From Siphonodentalium dalli (lineage: Eukaryota > Mollusca > Scaphopoda > Gadilida > Siphonodentaliidae), in the NCBI GenBank assembly GCA_032622095.1, contig CP136061.1:3224001-3288000 (forward strand): a stretch of 64,000 nucleotides of DNA, written 5' to 3'. How positions within the stretch are numbered: position 1 is the stretch's first letter; each line of letters starts with the position of its first letter. Shown here one piece after another: positions 23,036 through 35,300 of the stretch. Under the pieces are notes generated by a model, which was given only the letters and a program-made list of their open reading frames with translations, was not told the DNA's origin and did not search any database. Made by a program: the position numbers and the translations under genes.

Positions 23036-23982
23036 TATGGGGCGCCATCCCTGCAAATATTCGTTTTCGGATATATCTCCTCGTAATTCGGAGATATCTT
23101 CTCGGTTTCGAGGAGAAATCTCCTTGGAATTGCAATTCGTAGCATATATCTGCTTGGAATATGGTCCATTATGGAGATATCTCCTTGGACCCAAGGAGAT
23201 ATCTGCTTGGATTATGGAGATATCTCCTTGGATCCTAGGAGATATCTCCTCGCAACTACGAGATATCTGCTTGAAATATTTTCAACGAGATATCTCCTCG
23301 AAACCGAGGAGATATCTCCATAATCCAAGCTGATATCTGCTCGGATCCAAGGAGATATCTCCTTGGATCCAAGCAGATATCTGCTCGGATTATGGAGATA
23401 TCTCATTGAAATAGTTTTCAACGAGATATCCCCTTGGACCCAAGGAGATATCTCCATATCCCAAGCAAATATATCCTTGAAAATATTCCAAGCATATATC
23501 TGCTTGGATTATGGAGATATCTCCTTGGAAAACAGCGGCCATGAAATATTAATGATTTATCCACAGTACATATATCTATGATCGAAATACATCCAAGCAG
23601 ATATCTGCTCGGAATATGGAGATATCTCCTTGAAATATTTTTCAAGCAGATATCTCCATAATCCGAGCAGATATCTGCTTGAATCCAAGGAGATATCTCC
23701 TTGAACATATTTTAAGGAGATATCTCCATAATGCGAGCAGATATCTGCTCGGATCCAAGGAGATATCTCCCTGGATCCAAGCAGATATCTGCTCGCATTA
23801 TGGAGATATCTCCTCGGTTTCAAGGAGATATCTCCTTGAAAATATTTCCGAGGAGATATCTCCATATTCCAAGCAGATATCTGCTTGAAACCAAGGAGAT
23901 ATCTCCATAATACGAGCAGATATATGCTTGGATCCAATGAGATATTTCCGAAAACGAATATTTGCAGGGATGGCGCCCCATA
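23036..23982. mobile_element. Foldback element built of GATATC palindromes
   Basis: The outermost 35 bases (23036-23070) are a perfect reverse complement of 23948-23982. The element is flanked by GATTTG on both sides (23030-23035 and 23983-23988), a clean 6-bp target duplication. The interior is almost wholly made of two palindromic words, GGAGATATCTCC and GCAGATATCTGC, joined by CTTGG/CCAAG-type linkers; I count about 29 GATATC sites by hand. A short non-repeated stretch (about 23530-23595) lies in the middle. There is no real coding: the open frames on both strands repeat the same Arg-Tyr-Leu and Glu-Ile-Ser words. Confidence 0.92.
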
Positions 23983-23999
23983 GATTTGTTACTTTTCGT

Positions 24000-25900
24000 C
24001 ACCCTTATAATTTTCGATTTGATAACGAATTTATAGTTGAAGGACATTCAACACACATTTATTCATGAGACTTAATGCTGTTGCATTGACAGTATATATC
24101 CGTTAGTCGGCTGTGACTATGGCCATGGGATCACCATATATGAAATTGACCAGAACTACACATACACGCACATATATACACTCTATCAACGACTTTCTGG
24201 TGTTCACTTTATCCACCCAGTTTTGGAAATACACCAGAGCACACCTTGGGCGTCACAATAGTGGATATAATTCAGAATAATTAGAAAGTTATCGTGTGTG
24301 TTGGACAGCATACTTATATGCTCAGCCCCAATTACTGACCGCTCGTGTCAAGGGATTCAATAAATTCAGTCGTGCCAACAGAAACGTCAACTTCAGCAAT
24401 CAACTACCACCCAGCCTAGCCACCCCAAACACATGATCAGCCATTTTGGTGAAGACTGCTATACATGTAGCACACCAACGCCACCCTTCCCCAACGACGT
24501 TATATATTGGCTGTTCATAAGCGCACATCAGCCGATAGACACCATGCACATCAGAATAAAGTATTGTAAATGCAGAAACAGTCAGCAAACGCGCACATAC
24601 ATCAACGTGATCTTCATCACCAACATACATCACTCGCTCCACCCATGTTAACATTAAGTTATTTCATAATTCCGTTAGGCATCTCCATCCTAGCCCCATC
24701 CATCCCAGTTCTTTCTACATAAGAACGCATCAGGGGATGCCACAATAACCATGCAGCTCCGTAATACGCGGTACATCGGCTATCGGATAGCCCAAAGGAA
24801 GGGCAAAAACTTACTACACTCAGAGGCACTACATAAGCTCATGCGACAGAATGGAGCACATGGAACCAGCACCACATCATACCCATGGATGTACAATTCT
24901 ATTCAGAAAGGTAATATTTCACTCTTAACACAACCACAGGACAACACCAATAAGGCATAAAGCGCAACGGATTTAAAGCTCAACTTGAACAAAGCCGACA
25001 TAATAAGATCTGGACGGATATGATGTCTGGATTGGATGTCTCGAAACACATCCACCATAGGTCCCGGAGACAGCAAGTACATTCGACCGATGCATCCACA
25101 ACACAGATACAGTTGTACACGGTAACTATGTTACAACACTGCAGACAGATGCACAGCTTCGCACATCGATATGACCCAACAATATCCTCTTGCTAAAAAG
25201 TCGCACACCATCTGTGGCTTGTACATTGGTTTTAAAGACTGGCAAACACAGCATACGAAACAAAATGCCGCTTTGAGACTCTGAACCACAGTACAAAGGC
25301 CACAACACGATACACCCACGGGACAACATTATTTTGCAATATTGGCGCCTACTAAATTCCCTAATACATACAACGTTTATTGGCAAGTAAAATGTTGTTT
25401 GCTAAAACGCACCACGGTAGTGAACTTGTGCAGAGAGACCTCAACCAACAACGCAAAGGCTGCATACGTCAGCGTTCATGGTTTAATCTCACGAGGTACC
25501 AAACATGAACACCATGACACCCAGCATATATCCACATTGAACGGCGCATCAGCCTACCGAAGACACTCGATTCCGCAGATAAGAAACCGAAATACACGCC
25601 ATGTATGTATATGTAACAGCATGGTGGATTGTTGTGGGTTCTGTGTTTAGCATACACTCTTATACCCATTGTGATAATTCAATAAGATAGTATTTATACG
25701 CACGTGACTGATATATAGACCAATGAGTCATACATTTGGCACACGAAATACATGTAACATCCTAGCTCACTAATACGCTGCATTGCCGACCGCCCCAAAT
25801 ACACTTGCAGAGAACAGCTATTTAGACCCACCACTGTGTTCTGTGTGATCCTACTTGTTTTGGATGGTCACCATATTATACAAGTTAAAACTGTTTAATA
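24000..25900. other. No gene recognised (interior of the 6.9 kb element)
   Basis: The composition is somewhat C-richer than its surroundings. Short open frames (24400-24654 and 25126-25386 minus; 24751-24960 and 25342-25650 plus) match nothing known. No repeats are obvious. It may be cargo or decayed internal sequence of the element. Confidence 0.4.
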
Positions 25901-25904
25901 TATA

Positions 25905-27004
25905 TAACATATATTATACAAAAAGAAATAGCAAAATGTATTAAACATACACGCAAAATAAATATACTCTACATGTATATGTAACATTTCAAGGACCCGC
26001 TTACCACCTGGTTTGCGCCAGCCTTGGTGTTTGGAAATTCTAAACGAATAAACTTACAGCAATTAGAAGATTGAAATCTTCTCGTGATTACACACGATAA
26101 ATAGTAATAAATATTATTGTACATGTTAATGTACTGTGACATTATTGTCTCGAAGTATAAACTCTTCATCCACAAACCTGAAAATTCCAAACTGAAATGG
26201 CCTGAAAAATTGGTCTACTCTAGCTCTGGAAAGACAATCATTTCCAACTAGCAATGCGTGTGCTCTGTATATATCATATATTATACAAAAAGAAATAGCA
26301 AAATGTATTAAACATACACGCAAATTAAATATACTCTACATGTATATGTAACATTTCAAGGACCCGCTTACCACCGGGTTTGCGCCAGCCTTGGTGTTTG
26401 GAAATTCTAAACGAATAAACTTACAGCAATTAGAAGATTGAAATCTTCTCGTGATTACACACGATAAATAGTAATAAATATTATTGTACATGTTAATGTA
26501 CTGTGACATTATTGTCTCGAAGTATAAACTCTTCATCCACAAACCTGAAAATTCCAAACTGAAATGGCCTGAAAAATTGGTCTACTCTAGCTCTGGAAAG
26601 ACAATCATTTCCAACTAGCAATGCGTGTGCTCTGTATATATCATATATTATACAAAAAGAAATAGCAAAATGTATTAAACATACACGCAAATTAAATATA
26701 CTCTACATGTATATGTAACATTTCAAGGACCCGCTTACCACCGGGTTTGCGCCAGCCTTGGTGTTTGGAAATTCTAAACGAATAAACTTACAGCAATTAG
26801 AAGATTGAAATCTTCTCGTGATTACACACAATAAATAGTAATAAATATTATTGTACATGTTAATGTACTGTGACATTATTGTCTCGAAGTATAAACTCTT
26901 CATCCACAAACCTGAAAATTCCAAACTGAAATGGCCTGAAAAATTGGTCTACTCTAGCTCTGGAAAGACAATCATTTCCAACTAGCAATGCGTGTGCTCT
27001 GTAT
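25905..27004. repeat. 367-bp tandem repeat, 3 copies
   Basis: The words 'atattatacaaaaagaaat', 'ggacccgcttaccacc' and 'gaagattgaaatcttc' recur at offsets of 367, and the copies are almost identical. Each unit contains the hairpin GAAGATT..AATCTTC. The repeated minus-strand frames (25969, 26336, 26703) come from the duplicated DNA. High identity points to recent amplification. I looked for hammerhead core words (CTGATGA..GAAA) and did not find them. Confidence 0.95.
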
Positions 27005-29255
27005 ATACATGAGGGCCTACTGATACTAAAATTGAATTCATCCATTTATTTGGGAAATCCAATGGGTACCATGCCCGACTTTCCTGTAAGACATATGGGG
27101 CCCACTAATTTCTTATGATATTATGCTCTGTCTTGCTTAGTTATATACACATGCGAGCCTACTAGCCTGCACCATTATCTCAAACCATATATCTGAGAAG
27201 AGTGGTGTGTTCTATGCTTGATCACGCTAATATGGAATTAACATATACCACTAGATGCCAAGAAATATGGCGAACTATACACAAAAGTTATATGAAATTA
27301 TTCACTATATATACAATGTATATGCTTGATGTGTCAAAACATCTAAAAACTAAACTATGGAACTGTTGGGCCTATTCCCCAAAACTAACAACATAAAATC
27401 TTCCACAAAAAAAAAAAATTGAAATCTCTGTAATATATTCTCAAAAGACAGAGGCTATACCTGCCCTGGAATTATTCCCAGTTCACCCTGGCAGATTATG
27501 CAATGTAAACACCATTGCAAGCAAATCACAAAGTGATTAATTACCACTGGAACTCCAACAGAGTAAGAGTGTCAAATTTGACATTCCAGAATCGTTAACA
27601 TTGATGAGCGCTGAATTAAAACAAACGCCCCGATTTATACTGACACAACAGTTATACCATAATGAGATCACACCATTGAAGCAAATCGTGAATACATGAT
27701 TAATTATCGGCTCGGACAGTAGCGGTATCAAATCTCGCAAAATCAAAGCTTCAGACGACATATGCCGCGCATGTGCGAATTGCTCATTAACTGAGACCGG
27801 ATGAATCTGGTTATAGCCAGTTTGTCGTACTCAGTGCATAAATGCTGGAGCTTTTATCAGTGTTCTTCACACTCAATGTGTCGACCCTAGAAAGCGCTGC
27901 CTAACAAGCAGGTCAAGCTGATCTAGGTTGCATATAATATGCAAATTATAAAATAATTAATACGTACATCACTGACTCAAAGTGCAAAACTTGGAAGTGA
28001 TACGATCAACTGCTCTCGTAAAATTAGCAGCACAATGGAATCACTAAAATTCCGTGCTCAGAAATGCTAATTAAAGTGGCATATAATACGCTGAGATATA
28101 AAATTATCACACACTGGGTACTACCACATTATTGGCACTACCGGCCTCAACAAATTAGGCCAATCACATTTAAAATAGGCATATATTATGCCAAGATATT
28201 TAACACGTGTTTCCTGACGAGATTCCACGTTATCGCTAGTATACTATAGTGAAAAAGTGAATCGAAACATATGCTCAATTTAAAAATATGACCATCCGGG
28301 CAATGTAGGAACATAGGACGTAGACCACTAGTCTGTCGGTGATTGTTGAGTATATTTCACAATCAAAAATTCAAAACACAGCAACCGACACATGGACTAA
28401 TTACTACTGCGGAGCTTTCCATACGTCGAACACAAGACATACATAATAACCTAGATGCTTTGTTCCTTTCCCTAACCAGTGCCCATGTTATCCAAGGAGA
28501 CACATTTCTATGAATAGCTTTCCTTGTGGTATTTGAATTTTGAACTTCACCTAAAACCGCAATAAGTTGGAAGATCCCTGTCAGCAGCCCAGACACCAGC
28601 AATATACAGTTAGAACATACTGAACACTGTTACATGATCATATACGCTATGGTCATCTTGAAATTATATGGCAGTTTCCGATCGGCGTTGTTCGTGTATG
28701 TTGTATATCAGATGCACATGAAGTGTCCATAGCCCACAATGTTCCCAATCATCAACCGCCGACATCGCACAGCGATGTCTCCGCGCCAGTATTCAATGAT
28801 AGCATGTTTCCAAACGACTGACTCTACCATTTGCTAATATTCTGGAAACTAATGCACGGATTGCAATTTTAACCAAACATCTACTCAACTATTGTAGCAA
28901 TACCGTGAATTCAGTCAATCAGAACACACCACCACATTGCAGCGAACACATAGCGGCGCTTCGTCCAGACACCACCCAGTCATTAAAATACCATAAACTG
29001 GTCTGAACTGTCATTTGCGTGTTCAACAACAAATATTTAGTTCTATTTTGCTCTAAGTGCTAAATTTCACACCCTAGGTCTACATTTCTCAAAACTTAAG
29101 AGATATAACAGACTTATGCGGATATGTCTTGATAAAATTGAATAGCTAAGACATTAAGGAATCCAAAGATGTGAAATTTTCCACTGTAAACCATACATTT
29201 CAGTTGTGACAATTCAAACTTTGAAAATCGATTTACTCAAAATCATAAAAAATGC
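27005..29255. other. No gene recognised; faint degenerate repeats
   Basis: Words such as 'gcatataatatgc', 'gcatataatacgc' and 'gcatatattatgcc' recur roughly every 110-130 bases at 27928-28200, so old tandem structure is possible. No domain is seen in any frame, including the 79-codon minus frame at 28363-28602. Confidence 0.4.
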
Positions 29256-29278
29256 ACTTAGAACAGATTGGATACGCG

Positions 29279-30020
29279 CAGTGACATATGCTAAATTTAT
29301 TATTCCGCTGACTGAAACGTCTTTTGTTACACCTATCAAACAATACAGAAACGTTAGGAACTGGATCTGTCAAATGTACGTGTACGCGAAGAGAAATGAT
29401 GTCCTCGAGAAACAATATGATAAGTGCTTAGTAATTGTTTGCATGTCGTAACTTTGTGAGAAAGAGATGTTATAATTGTGAGCCGATAACTGTATTTAGG
29501 TAATGTGCACACAATACAAATATCTTGTTTAACCCAATAGTTGTTTCAAAATGATTATGGGGTTAGATGTGGACATGTAAAAACTACTCCGCACATTCGT
29601 AGAAAACCGGAGCCACCGCGGGTAAGTTGCAAGGAATCGGAGCGCTCAACAGAGAACCGGAACCGTCACCATATTTTCATTATAGCTTCTTTTAAAGTTT
29701 TTATGAGTATTAGTTTGTAAAAATGTTATGGAAATGAAGAATTTGTTCTCACCAACTGACAAATACCGTGTAATTACACAATAACATTTGAAATTCTGAC
29801 CATGAACTGTGTCGATTTTGGGACAGATATTACTAACCTTCACTTGTGCGTCCATTGCTCCTTCCAACCAATAGTGTACTGCCGGTAAATTGTCGTAATT
29901 ACTTGACGATAACATGGCGAATTATGACAATGTCTCATATCCACACATTTCAATGAAAATTGATGAACACGGGATGAATTTGTCCGGGTAATTGTATTGT
30001 ATTACATATCAGTATGCGAT
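29279..30020. repeat. Duplication block 1, modules D-E
   Basis: Continues the block interrupted at 22356. D starts 'cagtgacatatgctaaattt' and includes 'gaaacgtcttttgttacacc'. E ends 'gtattgtattacatatcag'. An 81-codon plus frame in D (29206-29451) is not preserved between copies. Confidence 0.85.
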
Positions 30021-30122
30021 AATTACATTTGTTATCCTTCATCCCATTTCATCCCATTTTCCTCTCTTCTGATTGGCTGAGAGTGCGTCACATGGCGGGC
30101 CGTAAATCACCATATTACCCTC

Positions 30123-31051
30123 GAGGATAACATTTTCTCCCACCCCCTACACACTTTAGCACAGGCAGCCAGTGTGAGATAGCTGGGTGAGATTTCCCTG
30201 TCTCACATAACACGTGACCATCTATCTCCCACCACCCACGTGACTGCTTTACCTATTTAATTAAGAGCCGGAACTAATTTAACAATCCGTCATCATGTTT
30301 TCTGTGAACTAAAACAGATCAAAACAATGGCGACCAACCAGTTACGCTTCACGTTTCAAGTAAATACATACGGACGAATTCGTGGACGCTAATACAAATG
30401 GAGATACGCCTCAACTGTTAATCACGAAAAACCTTCAACATAACCTCACTTGCAGACACAGAGTTGCATATATAACATGAAATATAAACGACTAATTTGC
30501 GAACATATTCCATAAAACGGAAGACCCCAAGCGAAACTGGCACCACTGGAACATTTCGTAACAGGTAAACAATAGCCGCTTCACAGATGACGAACGAAAT
30601 AATTCCACATTCGAACAGTTGTTATCGTTGCAATAAATCGTCGAACGCGTCTAACTAACACTTGTCTGTCATATATTCACATGTTTCCTTTTCTAATGGT
30701 ATCGATATGGTCATTTTCGATGACAAACACGATTAGTCCAGTTGTTTATACTTCATATCAATACGCGCGTTTCTCGGAATTTATGCAGGTGCAACGATGT
30801 GACGTATCCATGTCGTTTTCACAAGACCGTGTCGATTTCACTCTAGCGTATTAACCCTGCTTGCACCGATAACGATCTTTGTTTTTACAGTATATACCAT
30901 TGGTATATACCGAAATCATCCCAGTTAATCACGAATATCGCATCAGATTTCTCCCCAGATATACCGTTACGAAGCTACTGGAATGTGCCAAAGATTGGTA
31001 TAAAACAAAAAATCGGAACGAGGCTCTTGGGTTGGGAGAAAAATTATCCAT
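30123..31051. mobile_element. Relic DNA element, copy 2
   Basis: Matches 13018-13913. Its edges form an imperfect inverted repeat of about 21 bases (GGATAA..TTTTCTCCCA.CCC). Inside, GTATATACCA..TGGTATATAC at about 30890-30910 is a palindrome. The right edge runs into a short palindrome ATTATCCAT..ATGGATAAT, where the other copy has its 149-bp hairpin. Confidence 0.7.
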
Positions 31052-31599
31052 TATGACCTGGGGTGTGATGGATAATATTAGTCTCAGTTATTGACCACTC
31101 AGTTGTTACCAGTAAACACATAACTACGAAGAACTCAACGCGCAGAGATTCTCTGACAGCTCTCTAATAATTTCGAAAAACACTGTTTTTATAAACCCCA
31201 CTGTTTCATAACAACCGCGAACTGTGGTGTTTGCTAATTTGCATAATTGTGTGTTTTTTATTTGCAATTAAAGCACGCTATGTATAAATGGTTTTATCAC
31301 AGACACAAAACCGTTATAAGGTGTAATGTTCCTATTGGACCTTTTTATATCAATAATAAAGACCATGGGACAAATAGATCAACCTTAATATGCAGTTGGT
31401 ATGTGCTGTATACAATTGCACATACGATGTACATACGTTACAACTACGTGTATGTACTAGATCAAATAGCCACTCTTTGTTGTTTATCAATTGACTATTT
31501 CTTTTCTTCAATACATTCCTCAGACTTCAGAGAATACCCGTACGTTGCGTAACGATCTGTGACATATGTCAATTTCTTTTTGCATTACTACAACGTGTT

Positions 31600-32145
31600 A
31601 GTTACACATTTTAGCGTTCTGGAAATTAACACGTCTGTCGGCGTCTTCACGCTCATTTGAAACGAAACCGAATATTTCGCTGCATGGCTACGCAACTTCG
31701 AAATTGCTTTACTCCTCTTTCCGTGAACCGATTTCCACCATGCAACCAGCAAACTGACCGGAGAATAGTTGCGCAAACGACGGGTCTGTTAATTGATCGA
31801 GATTATGAATGTTTTATTTTCTAAATAGCGATGATTCCAACATAAAATTAACTTTTCGAACTGGATTAAAGAATATATGCGCGCATTTATGCCTGCTATT
31901 AAGGAGGTTCGTGTGTACTCCGTTGTCAGATAACAAAACAGTTATCACCCTTGTTTTCGTGAGACACGGGGGTTTGTCGCCGCTCTCGACCTGGAATGTC
32001 ACCCTCGGGCCGCAGGCCCTCGGGTGACATTCCAGGTCTCAAGCGGACGACAAATCCCCGTGTCTCACTCAATCGCGGGCGATAACTGTATATTAACTGA
32101 ATTGATAACACAGACAATACCGTCGTTGGTGTATGGGGTCTTATA
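31600..32145. repeat. Hairpin-bearing flank of satellite element 1
   Basis: Unique-looking lead ('gcgttctggaaattaacacg') to about 31730, then a stretch shared with 43378-43791. This is followed by a 150-bp hairpin (31939-32088) and a short piece of module A ('aactgaattgataacacaga') that runs into the satellite element. No gene is recognised in 31090-31600 either. Confidence 0.6.
31939..32088. repeat. 150-bp hairpin
   Basis: Outer CAGTTATC pairs with GATAACTG; then GTGAGACACGGGG, GACCTGGAATGTCACCC and the apex CCTCGGGCCGCAGGCCCTCGGG. The inner 110 bases pair almost throughout; the outer 20 are looser. A second full copy is at 43585-43734 and a right-half copy at 46173-46254. It is related in style and in some words (GACCTGG, TCACCCTCGG) to 13911-14059. 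Confidence 0.92.
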
Positions 32146-32356
32146 GCAACCACCAGTTCGCCGCAGGCGAGCGTGGTTGTTTATACCCTAGGCAGGTGAA
32201 TGCCGTCCTATAATTTTTTTTATATTTTCTATCTGCTGAGAGGAAATTCAGGAAAGAGTGTATGCTATTTAGCGAAATTGACACGTGGCTTCCGATTAGC
32301 AAATGTTTAAAATTGCGGCATTGGAAGTGAAACAACGAGATGAAATGCCACGGCTC

Positions 32357-32375
32357 ATGACGTCATTTACGTCAT
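32357..32375 (+). promoter_or_regulatory. Tandem CRE/ATF-like sites before the satellite
   Basis: TGACGTCA followed by TTACGTCA, a full and a near-full cAMP-response element. The pair is preserved at the same place in all three satellite elements (also near 44634 and 46524). It may drive transcription into the array; that is inference. Confidence 0.4.
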
Positions 32376-32379
32376 TATG

Positions 32380-35300
32380 GCTGTAGGTGCTGCATTAACC
32401 CTTTCACGATGGGAGATGCGCTAGTGCAGCATTAATGTTTTTATTACGGAAGCTGTGCTGGTGCAGCATTAACCATTTCTCGACGGGAGCTGCGTTGGTG
32501 CAGCATTAACCCTTTCATGAAAGGAACTGTACTGGTGCAACATTAATTATTTTATGATGGGAGCTGTGCTGGTGCAGCATTAACATTTTTGATGTTGAGA
32601 ACTGCGTTGGTGCAGCATTCACCCATTCATGATGGGGGCTGCGCTGGTGCAGCAATAACCCTTTCATGACGGAGCTGCGCTGGTGCATCATTAATTATTT
32701 CAGGACGGCAGCTGCGTTCGTGCAACATTAACCCATTCATGATTGGAGCTGCGCTGGTGCAGAATTTACCCTTTCTTGACGGGAGGTGCGCTGGTGCAGC
32801 ATTAATTATTTTATGATGGGAGCTGCGTTGGTGCAGCATTAACACTTTCATGACGGGAGCTGCGTTATTGCAGCATTAACCCTTTCATGAAAGGAACTAT
32901 GCTGATGCAGCATTAATTTTGTTATGATGGGAGCTGTGCTGGTGCAACATTCATTATTTTATGATGGGAGCTGTGCTGGTGCAGCATTAACCTTTTTTAT
33001 GACGGGAGCTGCGTTGGGGCAGTATTCACCCATTCATGATGGGAGCTGCGCTGGTGCATCATTAACTCTTTTATGACGGGAGCTGCGCTGTTGCAGCATT
33101 AATTATTGAATGACGGCAGCTGCGTTGGTGCATTAATTCTTTGATGCTGGGAGCTGCGTTGGTGCAGCATAAACCCTTTCATGACGGAAGCTGCGTTGGT
33201 GCAGCAGTAACCCATCCATGATTGGATCTGCGCTGGTGGCCTGGTGCAGCATTAATTATTTTATGGCGGGAGCTGCGTTTGTGCAGCATTAACTATTTCA
33301 TGACGGGAGATGCGCTGTTGCAGCATTAATTATTTCATGACGGGAGCTGCTTTGGTGCAGCATTAATTATTTGATGATGGGAGCTGCGTTGGTGCAGCAT
33401 TAATTACTTGATGATGGGAGTTGGGTTGATGCAGCATTAACCCTTTCATGACGGGAGCTGCGTTTGGTGCAGCGATAACCCTTGTGTGACGGGAGCTGTG
33501 CTGGTGCAGCATTAATTCTTTCATGACGGGAGCTGTGTTGGGGCAGCATTAATTATTTCATGACGAGAGCAGTGCTGGGTGCAGCATTAACCTTTTTATG
33601 ACGGGAATTGTGTTTGTGCATCATCAACCCTTTCAAGAAAGGAACTGTGCTGGTGCAGCATTAATTCTTTTGTGACGAAAACTGCGTTAGTGCAGCATTA
33701 ACCCTTTCACGAAAGGAACTGTGCTGGTGCAGCATTAGTTATTTTGTGATGGGAGCTGTGCTGGTGCAGCTTTTATTCTTTTATGATGGGAGTTGCGTTG
33801 GTGCAGCATTAACCCTTTCAAGACGGGAGCTGTGCTGATGCAGCATTAGTTAATTCATGACAGAAGCTGCGTTGGCGCATCATTAATTATTTAATGACGG
33901 GCGCTGTGCTGGTGCAGCATTAACCTTTTTATGATGGGAGCTGCGTTGGTGCAGTATTAACCTTTTTATGACGGGGGCTGCGCTGGTGCAGCATTAACCC
34001 TTTCGTGACGGGAGTTGAGCTGGTGCAGCATTAATTATTTAATGATTGGAGCTGCGTTGGTGCAGCTTTAATTATTTTATGATGGGAGCTGCGTCGGTGC
34101 AGCATTAACTATTTCATGACGGGAGCTGCGCTGGTGCAGCATTCATTATTTCACGACAGTAGCTGCGTTGGTGCAGCAATAATTACTTGATGATGGGAGC
34201 TGCGTTGGTGCATCATTAACCCTTTCATAACGGCAGATGCGTTGGTGCAATGTTAACTTTTTTATGACCGGAGCTGTGCTGGTGCAGCATTAATTATTTC
34301 ATGACGGAAGCTGCGTTGGCGCATCATTAATTATTTAATGACGGGAGCTGTGCTGGTGCAGCATTAACCTTTTTATGATGGAAGCTGCGTTGGTGCAGCA
34401 TTAACCCTTTCATGACGGGAGCTGCGTTGGTGCAGCATTAACCTTTTCATGACGGGAGCTGCGCTGGTGCAGCATTAACCCTTTCATGACGGGGGCTGAG
34501 CTGGTGCAGCATTAATTATTTAATGATGGGAGCTGCGTTGGTGCAGCTTTAATTATTGTATGATGGGAGCTGCGTCGATGCAGCATTAACTCTTTCATGA
34601 CGGGAGCTGCGCTGGTGCAGCATTAATTATTTCATGACGGGAGCTGCGTTGGTGCAGCAATAATTACTTGATGATGGGAGCTGCGTTGGTGCAGCATTAA
34701 CCCTTTCATAACGGGAGATGCGTTGGTGCAACGTTAACCTTTTATGACCGGAGCTGTGCTGGTGCAGCATTAATTATTTCATGACGGGAGCTGCGTTGGG
34801 GCAGCATTAATTATTTCATGGCGGGAGCTGCGTTGGGGCAGCATTAACCTTTTTATGACGGGAATTGCGTTTGTGCAGCATTAACCCTTTCGTGAAAGGA
34901 ACTGTGCTGGTGCAGCATTAATTGTTTTTATGATGGGTGCAACATTTATTCTTTTATCACGGGAGCTGCGCTGGTGCAGCATTGACCCTTTCACGACGGG
35001 AGCTGCGCTGGTGCACCATTAATCCTTTCATGATGGGAGCTATGCTAGTGCAGCATTTATTCTTCCATCACGGGAGCTGCGCTTGTGCAGCATTAACCCT
35101 TTCACGACGGGAGCTGCGCTGGTGCACCAATAACCCTTTCATGGCTGGAGCAGCGTTGGTGCAGCATTAACCCTTTCATGACGGGAGCTGCGTTGGGGCA
35201 TCATTAATTATTTTATAATGGGAGCTGCGTTGGTGCAGCATTAATTATTTTATGATAGGAGCTGCGTTGGTGCAGCATTAACTCTTTCATGACGGGAGCT

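Larger units (their letters stand above)
22357..29278. mobile_element. 6.9 kb element with TIRs and CAGT duplication
   Basis: Module C stops at '..accattacccagt' (22356) and module D starts at 'cagtgacatatgct' (29279). Other copies read straight through, for example 'accattacccagtgacatat' at 52115. The 6922 bases between are thus an insertion, flanked by CAGT on both sides (22353-22356 and 29279-29282). The ends start and finish with CGCG and share a perfect 17-bp inverted repeat, TCCAATCTGTTCTAAGT (22369-22385), reverse complement at 29256-29272. No transposase is recognisable, so it looks non-autonomous. It contains a foldback element and a 367-bp tandem repeat. Four-base duplications fit several DNA-transposon superfamilies; I do not assign one. 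Confidence 0.85.

Noticed and set aside
22973..24047. Overlapping open frames of up to 126 codons over the foldback element
   Set aside because: They consist of the same few words (ISP, RYL, GDIS) generated by the GATATC palindromes on both strands.
25905..27004. Hammerhead-ribozyme tandem repeat (retrozyme)
   Set aside because: I looked for the CTGATGA and GAAA core words at proper spacing in the 367-bp unit and did not find them.
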